Part shown: positions 27,758 through 35,811 of the stretch, one piece after another | Layout: each line of letters opens with the position of its first letter | Numbering within the stretch: position 1 is the stretch's first letter | Assembly: GCF_947366995.1 (NCBI RefSeq) | Contig: NZ_CANBCC010000011.1 | Coordinates: 1 to 64,000 of the forward strand | Reading direction: 5' to 3' | Source: an uncultured Aquabacterium sp. | Lineage (GTDB): Bacteria > Pseudomonadota > Gammaproteobacteria > Burkholderiales > Burkholderiaceae_C | Length of the DNA stretch: 64,000 nucleotides | The notes under the pieces: model-generated | Told to the model about the DNA's origin: nothing | The model's input: the letters and a program-made list of their open reading frames with translations, nothing else | Database searches by the model: none | Position numbers and translations under genes: made by a program

Positions 27758-28716
27758 GGGCGGTGCCGCGCGATGCGGATGGCCGGACCGTGCTGCGCCA
27801 TCTTGCGGTCGATCAGGTCGTTGACGATCAGCGGCGCCAGAGGCTGGTCCATCACCTGCTGCAGCCCCTGCCAGGCTGCCACCCCATTGACCTCCAGCAC
27901 CTGCAGGTCCGTCGGGCCGTGCGGACCGAGGCGCGCGGCCATGAGGTCGACGCCGGCATAGTCCAGCCCCAGGGCGGCCGTGGCACGCTCGGCCAGCTCC
28001 GCCAGTTCGGGCGTCAGCGGCTGGCGTTCGGCCCGTGCCCCCTGGGCGATGTTGTGCACCCAGTGCCGGCTGACGCGCCGCATGGCGCCGACCGCCTGTC
28101 CGCCGATGACGAGCACGCGCCAGTCGAAGCCGGGCTCGCTGACCGGTGGCAGGTAGCGTTGCAGATAGGCCATGCCGCCATACAGCGGCGTGGCCAGCGG
28201 TGGCAGAGCCTGATAGGCGCCGTTGACCCACCCGGCCAGTGCCAGGCCCTTGCCCTGCGAGCCGAACAGCGGCTTGACCACCACGGCCCGGCCGGCAGCG
28301 GCTTCCCGCACCACGATGCGCTCGGCCTCTGCGGGCGACTCGGTGGCCCAGGTGGGCGGGGTTGGAATGCCTGCGGCATGCAGGCGGACGCTGGTGGCAG
28401 ACTTGTCGACGCTGTGCTCGATGGCGCGGGGGCTGTTGTAGACCGGCACGCCCAGGTCGTTCAAGGCGTGCAGCACGCCGAGCCGCTTGGTGACCTGCTC
28501 GAAGGTGCCACCGGCCACGGCACGCACGATGACGGCCTGGGGCAGGGCATGGTCGAAGCCGGGCAACTGCAGTCCATGCCAGGAGGCGGTGGTGTCGATG
28601 CGGCAGGCCGACAGGTCCACGCAGTGACCCACCATGCCGCGGGCCTGCAGCGCGTCCTGCAGGCGTCGGCAATGCCAGCCCACCGTGTCGGTCATGATGG
28701 CGATGCGGTTTGTCAC
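27754..28716 (-). CDS. RimK-like ATP-grasp ligase of the H4MPT cluster
   Basis: 320-residue ATP-grasp ligase of the RimK family. Segments include VYNSPRAIEHSVDKSATSVRL, the nucleotide lysine loop AVVVKPLFGSQGKGL, the core YLQRYLPP and the Mg-site end LQVLEVNGVAAW. The best functional candidates are adding glutamate to the H4MPT side chain (archaeal MptN) or to methylofuran; sequence reading cannot separate these. The GTG at 28716 is chosen for its AAGGAG ribosome binding site and because it gives the expected first strand. It is immediately downstream of mch. Confidence 0.83.
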   Translation of the reverse strand: MTNRIAIMTDTVGWHCRRLQDALQARGMVGHCVDLSACRIDTTASWHGLQLPGFDHALPQAVIVRAVAGGTFEQVTKRLGVLHALNDLGVPVYNSPRAIEHSVDKSATSVRLHAAGIPTPPTWATESPAEAERIVVREAAAGRAVVVKPLFGSQGKGLALAGWVNGAYQALPPLATPLYGGMAYLQRYLPPVSEPGFDWRVLVIGGQAVGAMRRVSRHWVHNIAQGARAERQPLTPELAELAERATAALGLDYAGVDLMAARLGPHGPTDLQVLEVNGVAAWQGLQQVMDQPLAPLIVNDLIDRKMAQHGPAIRIARHRP

Positions 28717-28718
28717 GC

Positions 28719-29714
28719 TCACTCCTTGAGCCACTGCTGTCTCAGCAGGCCCATGTCGCACTGGCCGGCATGGAAGGTGTGGCCACTCTGCTGGTTGCTG
28801 ACCCAGACTTCCGCTGGGGCGAACAGGGCCGGGTCGATCTTGTAGAAGTCGAAGCCGGCCGCCTCGAACACGTCGGCGAAGGAGCGCCCGTATGCCGGCG
28901 AGTTGGATGAAGGCAGGGCCATGGCGAGTTGACGGGCTTCGTCGTCGTCGCAGCGCACCGTGAGGTGAACCTGCCCACCGTACAGGATGGCGTCGTTGGT
29001 GCGCCCCATGGCCTGAAGGCCGTCGGGGCTGGGGACAGGCAGCGGGGCCATGGCGCGGCCATGCACGATGTTCTCCAGCGGGAAGTGCAGTTCGTGGGCC
29101 TTGTGCAAGGCCACTTCCAGGGCCCGCGCCACCACCTGGGTGGTTCCGGCCGGGCTGGTGGTGGGGGTGACGATCAGCGTCAGCCCATCGGCCGGCAGGT
29201 GGCAGTCGGCCAGAATCTTGTCGATCACCACCGTGGGCGGAACCCTGTCCACCTCCAGCACGAGCACGCCCCGGTCGGCGCGGTCCTGGTAGCGCAGTTC
29301 GTCGAACAGCGCCTCTTTGCCAGCCAGAGCCCGTGCCGGACCCGACCCCAGGGCGAAGAAGCGCTTGCCTCCGGTTTCTTCCTTCGAAGCCGACAGGCTC
29401 CAGCCCGCGTACTGGCTGCCCAGGCACGCCAGCACGGGATGGGCGCTGTCGATCTCGACCCAGGTGGGCCAGCCGGCCTGAGGCAAATGCCGGAGCTGGA
29501 TCTGGCCCAGGTTCGCCATGCAGATCCGGGCCACCAGCAGCCCCGCGTCGAGGCTGCCCGGCACGGCGAGCCCCGCGTCCACCAGGCGGGTGCCGCGGTC
29601 ATTGACGTGGACCGACAGGCCCAGGGTGTCGGCCTCGTCCAGCAACTGGTCGACCAGCGGCTCGGCGAGGCGGTTGAGGCTGAGGTGTTCAGGCGTGAGG
29701 GGCAGGGCTGACAT
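28719..29714 (-). CDS. mch: Methenyl-H4MPT cyclohydrolase
   Basis: 331-residue cyclohydrolase that converts methenyl-H4MPT to formyl-H4MPT, between MtdB and Fhc. Family segments are SLNRLAEPLVDQLLDEAD, GSQYAGWSLS, GSGPARALAGKE, ENIVHGRAMAPLP, MGRTNDAILYGGQVHL and SSNSPAYG. Length fits the family. The ATG at 29714 lies within the end of the upstream ATP-grasp gene, so translation is coupled. The cytoplasmic enzyme needs no cofactor. Confidence 0.96.
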   Translation of the reverse strand: MSALPLTPEHLSLNRLAEPLVDQLLDEADTLGLSVHVNDRGTRLVDAGLAVPGSLDAGLLVARICMANLGQIQLRHLPQAGWPTWVEIDSAHPVLACLGSQYAGWSLSASKEETGGKRFFALGSGPARALAGKEALFDELRYQDRADRGVLVLEVDRVPPTVVIDKILADCHLPADGLTLIVTPTTSPAGTTQVVARALEVALHKAHELHFPLENIVHGRAMAPLPVPSPDGLQAMGRTNDAILYGGQVHLTVRCDDDEARQLAMALPSSNSPAYGRSFADVFEAAGFDFYKIDPALFAPAEVWVSNQQSGHTFHAGQCDMGLLRQQWLKE

Positions 29715-30852
29715 GGAAGGGTCCTGTGGAGGGCAGTGTGGCCAGATGTCTCTGGAGCGTGTCGCGGCGGGCGGACAGCCGGGCGCGCACCTCGGCCGGG
29801 TGGCTTCCCTGCGCACTCAGCGTGCACAGCGGCATGTGGGCCGTCAGGCGGGTGCCGGGCTCCGGGATGTCGTGCACCCAGGGCCGCTGCAGCAGGGCGT
29901 CGTGCACCGCCGTTGTGATCTGAAGCGGGCGCGAGGTGAAAAGCGTGGTGAGGCCCGAAGGGGTGAGCGGCGTCTGCAGCGCGGGCAGCGGCTGAGCCAG
30001 GCTGGCCGCGACATGGGCGCTCATCAGCGGGCCTGCCTCGGCGTAGACGGGCCAGGTGGCCGTGGGGCGGGCGTTGACTTCGAGCAGGCGGATCGATTCG
30101 CCATCAAGGAGAAAGTCCAGGCTGCACAGCCCTCTGAGGCCGAAGTGGTGGGTGAGGGCCTGGAGGGCGTGGCGCAGCGCGTGATCCACCGACGTGGGCA
30201 GGCTGACCGGACCGATGGCGCCCTGGTACAGCCAGGGGCAGGGCGCCTCGCCCAGTTGTCCCGGTCGGCTGTCCTGAAGGTTGTGGCCCAGGCACACGGT
30301 GCCCGCGGCATGCGCCAGAAACAAGGTCGACATGGCCTGACCCGGGTGCCAGCGCTGCCAGTACCGGCCCGGTGCCGGTGTGTCTTGCTCTGAAGCAGGT
30401 CGCACATGGCTGCCCCCGCATGCGTGCAGGCTCTTGCACAGCCAGCCGCGTGGCTGCGCGGGCGGCTGCAGCCGGCTTTCCGGGCAAGGCAGGGCCAGGT
30501 CCTGCAGCGCGGTGAACCAGCACAGCGGGTCACGCAGGCGCTGCAGCGCGGCAGGGGGCGTGCCGATCAGGGGCAGCGGTGTGTCCGCCAACCAGCGAGA
30601 CAGTCCTTCGAAGCCGCTGCCCGCCACCCACCCGATGACCTCCGCATCGGCGGCGAACTGCGCCAGGGCTCGGCGGGTGCGCTCCGGTGACACGCCCATG
30701 CCGTCGGGCTGGCCGATCGCATGCCACGCAGCGGCGCATCGGCGGGTGTCGGTGTCGCCAAAGGCATCGAGGGCAACCACGTCCCAGCCGTCCTGGCTGG
30801 CCGCTTCGGCCATGATGCGGGCGCTCAGCCCGGCGACGATCAGCGTGGCCAC
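29689..30852 (-). CDS. ATP-grasp domain protein of the H4MPT cluster
   Basis: 387-residue protein with a Rossmann-like first domain (TLIVAGLSARIMAEAASQDG, VVALDAFGDTDTRR) and a divergent ATP-grasp domain in the middle (WLCKSLHACGGSHV and CSLDFLLDGESIRLLEVNARPTAT). It is related to the carboxylate-amine ligase group that recurs in H4MPT clusters. Substrate unknown; likely a cofactor-building ligase of the H4MPT or methylofuran route. The start is a GTG at 30852 with GAAGAC upstream, 10 bp after mtdB. The 3' end overlaps mch by 26 bp. With mfnD and the RimK-like protein this makes three ATP-grasp ligases in the block. Confidence 0.82.
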   Translation of the reverse strand: MATLIVAGLSARIMAEAASQDGWDVVALDAFGDTDTRRCAAAWHAIGQPDGMGVSPERTRRALAQFAADAEVIGWVAGSGFEGLSRWLADTPLPLIGTPPAALQRLRDPLCWFTALQDLALPCPESRLQPPAQPRGWLCKSLHACGGSHVRPASEQDTPAPGRYWQRWHPGQAMSTLFLAHAAGTVCLGHNLQDSRPGQLGEAPCPWLYQGAIGPVSLPTSVDHALRHALQALTHHFGLRGLCSLDFLLDGESIRLLEVNARPTATWPVYAEAGPLMSAHVAASLAQPLPALQTPLTPSGLTTLFTSRPLQITTAVHDALLQRPWVHDIPEPGTRLTAHMPLCTLSAQGSHPAEVRARLSARRDTLQRHLATLPSTGPFHVSPAPHA

Positions 30853-30862
30853 CGTGCGGTCT

Positions 30863-31771
30863 TCAGGCTGCCACCAGCCCGAGGTGCTGGCAGGCCACCC
30901 GGTGCGCGTCTTCGAAGCTCAGGCACTGCGGCGTGCTGGCCTCGCGCATCCGGCGGAGCAACTGCTGCTGCACCTGGTACTTCACGTTGCCGATGGCCAG
31001 TGCGCCGATGCCCACCGCCTGCCCGCCGCCCAGGGCCACCCCGTCGTCCAGCGGGCCGAGGCCTTCGATGCCGGAGGGGGGGACGGCGTTGAGGTCCGCC
31101 GCAATCAGAACGCTGGGGGCCTGCTGCAGTTGCGTGAGCGACAGCACCCGCACGCCTGCGGCGGCCGTGGCCAGAACCACGTCACACTGCTGCAGTGCCG
31201 AGAGCACGTCCTCCGGATGCTGGCCCGAGCAGGCCTGCAGCGACACATTGAAGCGCGAGCCGGTGGCCCGCGCGGCCTGGCCAGCATGGGCCTGCCCCGT
31301 GTGGCTCGACAGGGTGACCGTCGCGCCTTCGCGTGCGGCTAGCACCGCGGCGATCCGACCGACCGCGCCTGTGCCGCCCAGAACCAGCACCCGCAGCCCG
31401 GCGAGCGAGCGCTCATGCCGACGACGCAGGTGGTGCTGCACGCTGGCCACCATGGCCGCCGCCGTGGTGTAGGCCCCGCTGGGGTCGGCGCACACCGAAA
31501 CCACGAACGGCGGCACCATGGCCTTCTGCGCGGCCTCCAGCATGTCGGCGGCCAGGAGCACATCCCGTCCCCCAATGAAAAGACCGGTGCGGCTGACGCC
31601 CTTGGGCCCGCGCGAGAAGATGGCGTCGTGGGTCAGGCCGACGACCATCGGCAGCTCGACGCCGGTGTAGGGCATCAGCACCTGGTAGCCGGCGTCGACC
31701 GCCATGTTGACGTCGAACGGGCTGACGCGGGCCTCGGGCGTGAAGAGGTGGAGGATGAAGGGCTTTTCCAT
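30863..31771 (-). CDS. mtdB: Methylene-H4MPT dehydrogenase
   Basis: 302-residue NAD(P)-dependent dehydrogenase that oxidises methylene-H4MPT to methenyl-H4MPT. The opening FILHLFTPEARVSPFDVNMAVDAGY is typical of MtdA/MtdB. The Rossmann motif VLVLGGTGAVGRIAA binds the nucleotide, and ALAIGNVKYQVQ lies near the C terminus. Identity as MtdB rather than MtdA is inferred from the cluster (mch and fhc present), since the two are close paralogs. Follows mptG by 17 bp in the same operon. Confidence 0.92.
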   Translation of the reverse strand: MEKPFILHLFTPEARVSPFDVNMAVDAGYQVLMPYTGVELPMVVGLTHDAIFSRGPKGVSRTGLFIGGRDVLLAADMLEAAQKAMVPPFVVSVCADPSGAYTTAAAMVASVQHHLRRRHERSLAGLRVLVLGGTGAVGRIAAVLAAREGATVTLSSHTGQAHAGQAARATGSRFNVSLQACSGQHPEDVLSALQQCDVVLATAAAGVRVLSLTQLQQAPSVLIAADLNAVPPSGIEGLGPLDDGVALGGGQAVGIGALAIGNVKYQVQQQLLRRMREASTPQCLSFEDAHRVACQHLGLVAA

Positions 31772-31788
31772 GGTCGGCGCCAGGTGGT

Positions 31789-32835
31789 TCAGTCAGAGTG
31801 AGGAAGCCAGTGCACATCGGCGCCGCGGTTGCGGGCCGACACCCACTGGAGTGCGATTGCGTCGGAGATGAGACCTTGCTGCGCGGCCCACGCCACGGCT
31901 TCCTGGCCGCGGGCCAGCGAGGGGAAGATGGCAAAGCCGGTGGGTCCCCACGAGCTCTGGCCGATGGCGGCGCCGTGCTGGCGTTCCAGTGCGTCCAACA
32001 GGGGGGCGACGTGCGGGCTGGCCCAGACGCGGCCCTCCTGTGCCGGGGCGAAATGCCCGCCCAGCAGGCGCTGGATGGCGCTGACCCCCTGCGCAAAGGC
32101 GGCAAAGTCGGACTCGCTCACCGCAGGCAGCACCTGCATGAGTGCACGGTGGCAGATGGCCGCAGCGTGTTCACGCGGCAAAGGGGGCAGGCTGGCGATG
32201 GCCTGTCGCTCGGCCTCGCCGGACAGTCCCCGCGAGGCGGGCTCCTTGATCAGCAGCACGGGCCAGTCCTCGGGGAACGCAAGGCGGCACAGCAGGGGCG
32301 CCGCGTGGCGTCCCGGGCCGCCATCCAGCAGCAGCCCGCCCTGCTCGAACGAGGCAATCCCGATGCCGGACCGCAGACCGCGGCCCGTGGCGCACGCCAG
32401 TTCCGCGGCACTGCGCGCGTGTCCTTCCAGCCTGGCCACCGCATGGGCAATGGCCAGGGCCATCTGCGTGCCCGAGCCGAAGCCCTGGTGCTCGGGCAGC
32501 AGGTGCTGCAGCCGCAGCGCCACGGGTCGGCTGTCCGGCAGGGCCTGGCGTGTGCGCAGGAGGAAGCTCAGGGCGCGAGCGCCTTCTGCCTCGGGCACGC
32601 CCGGGGCCAGCGACACGCTGTCGCGGTCGGCATGGCGTGCCTCGATCACGGTGGCCAGCCCGTTGATGGTCAGCCCCAGGCTGCCGAAGCGCCGTCCCAG
32701 CGACGCACCCGGGTCGAGAAAGCCCAGATGGAGACGGGCCGGTGCCTGCACCTGCACGACCTGCGCCGATGCCACAGGCCGATCGGACAGGGCGGCGAGC
32801 GAGGGGCGGGCAGGCAGGGCGGTGAGCGCGTTCAC
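31789..32835 (-). CDS. mptG: Beta-ribofuranosylaminobenzene 5'-phosphate synthase
   Basis: 348-residue GHMP-fold enzyme that joins p-aminobenzoate and phosphoribosyl pyrophosphate with CO2 loss, the first committed step to H4MPT. Family segments are VQAPARLHLGFLDP near the N terminus, the GHMP loop PEHQGFGSGTQMALAIAHA, GRGLRSGIGIASFEQGG and IGQSSWGPTGFAIF. First gene of the mptG-mtdB-ATP-grasp-mch-RimK-citG operon. The GTG at 32835 is the most upstream start compatible with the fold; its ribosome binding site is weak. A sigma-54-like element and tandem palindromes lie upstream. pabB in the same block can supply its substrate. Confidence 0.93.
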   Translation of the reverse strand: MNALTALPARPSLAALSDRPVASAQVVQVQAPARLHLGFLDPGASLGRRFGSLGLTINGLATVIEARHADRDSVSLAPGVPEAEGARALSFLLRTRQALPDSRPVALRLQHLLPEHQGFGSGTQMALAIAHAVARLEGHARSAAELACATGRGLRSGIGIASFEQGGLLLDGGPGRHAAPLLCRLAFPEDWPVLLIKEPASRGLSGEAERQAIASLPPLPREHAAAICHRALMQVLPAVSESDFAAFAQGVSAIQRLLGGHFAPAQEGRVWASPHVAPLLDALERQHGAAIGQSSWGPTGFAIFPSLARGQEAVAWAAQQGLISDAIALQWVSARNRGADVHWLPHSD

Positions 32836-32871
32836 GTCGTGAGCCGGTCGGTGGAGAGATGACGCTCACAT

Positions 32872-32887
32872 AGCAAAGCCCGGGCCG
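32872..32887 (-). promoter_or_regulatory. Possible sigma-54 promoter of the mptG operon
   Basis: On the minus strand CGG, a 10-bp spacer after the GG pair and TTTGCT give the GG-N10-GC geometry of -24/-12 promoters. The -12 half (TTGCT) is a full match and the -24 half a partial one (CGGCC for TGGCA). It is about 37 bp before the mptG start. Palindromic sites at 32954-33012 would sit roughly 100-145 bp upstream of the start point, the usual place for activator binding. GC-rich DNA makes chance matches easy, so confidence is low. Confidence 0.35.
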
Positions 32888-32953
32888 CGCGGTGTGCCCG
32901 CAGGGGATTCAGCCGTTCGGGGATGCACCCCGGGCCCGCCGCCGCGCTCCGGG

Positions 32954-33012
32954 GCGACACAGTGTCGCGACCCCAGGACACAGTGTGTGGCGCGGCCCCG
33001 GGGCACTGTGCC
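32954..33012. promoter_or_regulatory. Three tandem CAC-N-GTG palindromes between mptG and dmmD
   Basis: Three one-base-centred palindromes lie in the 283-bp divergent region. Site 1 is GCGACAC-A-GTGTCGC (32954-32968), site 2 is ACAC-A-GTGT (32978-32986) and site 3 is GGCAC-T-GTGCC (33002-33012). Centres are 21 and 25 bp apart, so sites 1 and 2 are on the same helical face. They look like an upstream activator array for the Fis-type sigma-54 activator encoded at 36856-38883. No convincing -24/-12 element was found on the dmmD side. The rest of the region shows no gene. Confidence 0.5.
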
Positions 33013-33118
33013 GGACAGGCCACTACCACCAAAGCGGTACCCCCTCCCGACAATTTCCTCCGGCAAGGCGGATCTCCACAATGAATCCATCTGATCTGGA
33101 TACCAACGAGGACACGCA

Positions 33119-34237
33119 ATGCAACGGAACTCCGTGCTCAATGAGCGCCATCGTCAACTTGGCTCGAAGCTGGACGGCGACACCTGGAACAACATGCCGA
33201 TCCCATGGAGCTACAACCGCGACGCCCATGAGGAGGTGATCGCCACCCGCACCCGCGCTGCGCTGTACGACGTGTCCGCCCTGAACATCGTTCAGGTCAG
33301 CGGCCCGGATGCCGAAGCGGTGCTGGACCAGATGCTGGCCATCGACATCACCCGCCTGAAGCCGGGCACGGCGCGTCTGTCGGCCGAGGTCAATGAAAGC
33401 GGCGCGCTGGTCGACGACATCATGGTGATGCGCGATGCAGCCGATCGCTTCCGCGTGTCGCATGGCAGCGGCGCCACACCGCAGACCCTGGCTCGCCTGG
33501 CCGAAGGCAAGCAGGTGGAGATCGTGTCCGACCAGGACGTTCACATCCTGTCGCTGCAAGGCCCGCTGTCGCGTGATGTGCTGGCCCCCCATGTGGCCGG
33601 CGACCTGACCGGGCTGCCCTACTTCAACCACTTCCCCACGACCATCTTCGGCAAGCAGGTGATCATCGGCCGCGGCGGCTACTCGGGCGAGCTGGGCTAC
33701 GAGGTGTACTGCAGCCGCGCCGACGCCGTCTTCCTGTGGGACAGCATCCTGGAAGCAGGCAAGCCCTTCGGCGTGATCCCGGCGTCGTGGAACGCCCTGG
33801 AGCTGACCCGCGTGGAAGGCGGCCTGCTGTTCTTCCCGTTCGAGATGCCGGAAGGCGACACCACGCCGTGGGAAGTCAACATGGACTGGGCCGTCGACCT
33901 CGACAAGAAGGCCGACTTCATCGGCAAGCAGGCCCTGGCTCACCTCAAGGGCCGCGAGCGTGTGAAGCAGGCCGGTCTGCATGTGGACCACCACGCCGCT
34001 GTGGAAGCGGGCGCGCCCATCTTCGACGGGTCGCAGCAGGTCGGTGTCGTGACCACCGCCAGCTACAGCCGCCTGCTGATGCAGTCGCTGGCCATGGTGC
34101 ACCTCAAGCCCACCCACCTGAAGCTGGGCACCAGCCTGACCGTGCGCAGCCAATCGGGCGACTTCAAGGCCACCGTGGTCCGCACGCCGTTCTACGACCC
34201 CCGTCGCCTGCGCACCCATCCCGAAAAGCTGGCCTGA
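33119..34237 (+). CDS. dmmD: GcvT-like aminomethyltransferase, DmmD
   Basis: 372-residue folate-binding GcvT-family protein. In marine and soil methylotrophs the dmmDABC genes are needed for dimethylamine oxidation, and DmmD is the GcvT-like member thought to pass the methyl-derived C1 unit to tetrahydrofolate. Family segments are ALYDVSALNIVQVSGPDAEAVLDQML, GGYSGELGYEVYC, WNALELTRVEGGL, DFIGKQAL and VGVVTTASYSRLL. Strong GAGGAC ribosome binding site. Opens a plus-strand operon D-A-B-C followed by a regulator, divergent from mptG. The C1 unit could feed the folate pool while PurU drains formyl-folate. Confidence 0.88.
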   Translation: MQRNSVLNERHRQLGSKLDGDTWNNMPIPWSYNRDAHEEVIATRTRAALYDVSALNIVQVSGPDAEAVLDQMLAIDITRLKPGTARLSAEVNESGALVDDIMVMRDAADRFRVSHGSGATPQTLARLAEGKQVEIVSDQDVHILSLQGPLSRDVLAPHVAGDLTGLPYFNHFPTTIFGKQVIIGRGGYSGELGYEVYCSRADAVFLWDSILEAGKPFGVIPASWNALELTRVEGGLLFFPFEMPEGDTTPWEVNMDWAVDLDKKADFIGKQALAHLKGRERVKQAGLHVDHHAAVEAGAPIFDGSQQVGVVTTASYSRLLMQSLAMVHLKPTHLKLGTSLTVRSQSGDFKATVVRTPFYDPRRLRTHPEKLA

Positions 34238-34269
34238 TCTCCAACCTTCTGCCCTTACCGGGTCACAGC

Positions 34270-34836
34270 ATGTACAGCACCCCCGTCTACAAGCCCTTGC
34301 AGTGGGATCCATCCGGTCTCCGGCACATCCTGCTGGTCGAAGCCGCGCACGCGGGCCAGATCTCCCGGCTGCTGGACGATCTGCCTTCGGCCCTGTCGGT
34401 GATCGTCGTCGGACGTTCGCCGGAAGGCGCAGAGCTCGACCTTCGGGTCAGCGTGCCCTGCGCCGTGGCCTCGGACCTGGAGGCGGGCCTGGACGTGCTG
34501 TCGGCCGAGCTGGAGCGCGCCAGCATGGGCTGTCGCCTGTACCTGCTGGGCAACGAACACCTGGTCTGGGAGGCCTCGCGCCGTGCCGCCAAGGCCGGAC
34601 TGGGCGAGGCCGAGATCCAGCGTGAGCGTGCGGGGGCGCCGGCTCGGCCCATGTTCTGCGTGCACTGCCGCACCACCACGCCGGATGTCACGGCGACCGT
34701 TGCCCCTTGCAGCGGATGCGGCCGCACGCTGTTCGTGCGTGATCACTTCTCCCGTCAGCTGGGCGCCTACATGGCCTTCCAGATCGATGCCGAGGAACCC
34801 GGGCTCATCCCCGAAGCGGAGCCATTTCAGTCATGA
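34270..34836 (+). CDS. dmmA: Dimethylamine monooxygenase subunit DmmA
   Basis: 188-residue protein. The first two thirds form an alpha/beta region (HILLVEAAHAGQISRLL, GRSPEGAELD). The C terminus is a zinc-ribbon-like cysteine set, CVHC followed by CSGCG. This matches the DmmA family found only with DmmB and DmmC. It is a small subunit of the three-part monooxygenase; its exact chemistry (metal or electron role for the cysteines) is not settled. It overlaps dmmB by 4 bp (ATGA), so the two are translated together. Confidence 0.84.
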   Translation: MYSTPVYKPLQWDPSGLRHILLVEAAHAGQISRLLDDLPSALSVIVVGRSPEGAELDLRVSVPCAVASDLEAGLDVLSAELERASMGCRLYLLGNEHLVWEASRRAAKAGLGEAEIQRERAGAPARPMFCVHCRTTTPDVTATVAPCSGCGRTLFVRDHFSRQLGAYMAFQIDAEEPGLIPEAEPFQS

Positions 34837-35792
34837 ACGAGTCGTCCTTTCACGTGGTCATCGATGCCGTCCGGGATGTGGCATCGGGCATTCGCGAATT
34901 CACCTTCCGCCGTGCGGACGGGCAGCCCTTCCCGCTGTACTCGGCTGGCAGCCATGTGGTCGTCAGCGTGCCGGCAGGCGAGCGTCCGCGCCGCAACCCC
35001 TACTCCCTGCTGGGCGACCCCAACGAGCGCATGAGCTGGCGCATCGCCGTGCGCCGGCAGGAGCCCTCGCGGGGTGGTTCGGCCTGGCTGCATGAACAGG
35101 CTCGCGTGGGGGATCGCCTCGACATCACCGCGCCGATGAACCTGTTCCCGCTGATCAGCACGGCCCGCAGCCACCTGCTCGTGGCCGGTGGCATCGGGGT
35201 CACACCGATCCTGTCCCAGGCCCGCGAGCTGGCCCGACGCGGGGCCGATTTCGAGGTGCATTACGCCTGGCGCTCGCCGGCGCACGCGGCTTACGTCGCC
35301 GAGCTGGAGGCCCTGGCACCGGGCAAGGTGCACCACTACGATGAAAGCCAGGGCGTGCGCATCGATTTCAAGACGCTGTTTGCCGGTCGCCGCCTGGGCA
35401 CGCATTTCTACATCTGTGGCCCGACCCCCATGGTGAGCGCCGCGATGGAGGGCGGGGCCGCCATGGGTTGGCCCGCCACCAACCTCCACAGCGAACGTTT
35501 CGCATCGGCCGAGCCGGGCGAGCCCTTTGATGTGCTGCTGGCCCGCAGCGGCCAGCGCATCACCGTGCCGGCCGACCTGTCCCTGCTCGAGGCGCTTGAG
35601 CAATGCGGTGCACCGGTCAACGCCTTGTGCCGCGGCGGCGCCTGCGGGCAGTGCGAGACCCCGGTGCTCTCGGCCGATGGCGAGCTGCTGCACCACGACG
35701 TCTACCTGAGCGATGCCGACAAGCAGGCCGGCAAGCTCGTCATGCCCTGTGTGTCGCGCTTCAAGGGCGCCTGCCTGACCCTGGACCTCTGA
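34833..35792 (+). CDS. dmmB: Dimethylamine monooxygenase reductase subunit DmmB
   Basis: 319-residue phthalate-dioxygenase-reductase-type protein. The flavin domain is at about 5-105 (GSHVVVSVPAGERPRRNPYSLLGDP) and the NAD(P)H domain at about 110-225 (LLVAGGIGVTPILSQ, FYICGPTPM). A C-terminal plant-type [2Fe-2S] ferredoxin has Cys266, Cys271, Cys274 and Cys306. It would carry electrons from NAD(P)H to the heme subunit DmmC. The start overlaps dmmA. The family also serves aromatic demethylases, but the neighbours fix its role here. Confidence 0.92.
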   Translation: MNESSFHVVIDAVRDVASGIREFTFRRADGQPFPLYSAGSHVVVSVPAGERPRRNPYSLLGDPNERMSWRIAVRRQEPSRGGSAWLHEQARVGDRLDITAPMNLFPLISTARSHLLVAGGIGVTPILSQARELARRGADFEVHYAWRSPAHAAYVAELEALAPGKVHHYDESQGVRIDFKTLFAGRRLGTHFYICGPTPMVSAAMEGGAAMGWPATNLHSERFASAEPGEPFDVLLARSGQRITVPADLSLLEALEQCGAPVNALCRGGACGQCETPVLSADGELLHHDVYLSDADKQAGKLVMPCVSRFKGACLTLDL

Positions 35793-35811
35793 ACTCAACC
35801 AAGGCCTCATC

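Noticed and set aside
33013-33118. Sigma-54 (-24/-12) promoter for dmmD
   Set aside because: No GG-N10-GC element with a credible TGGC or TTGC match was found on the plus strand, although an activator gene is present.
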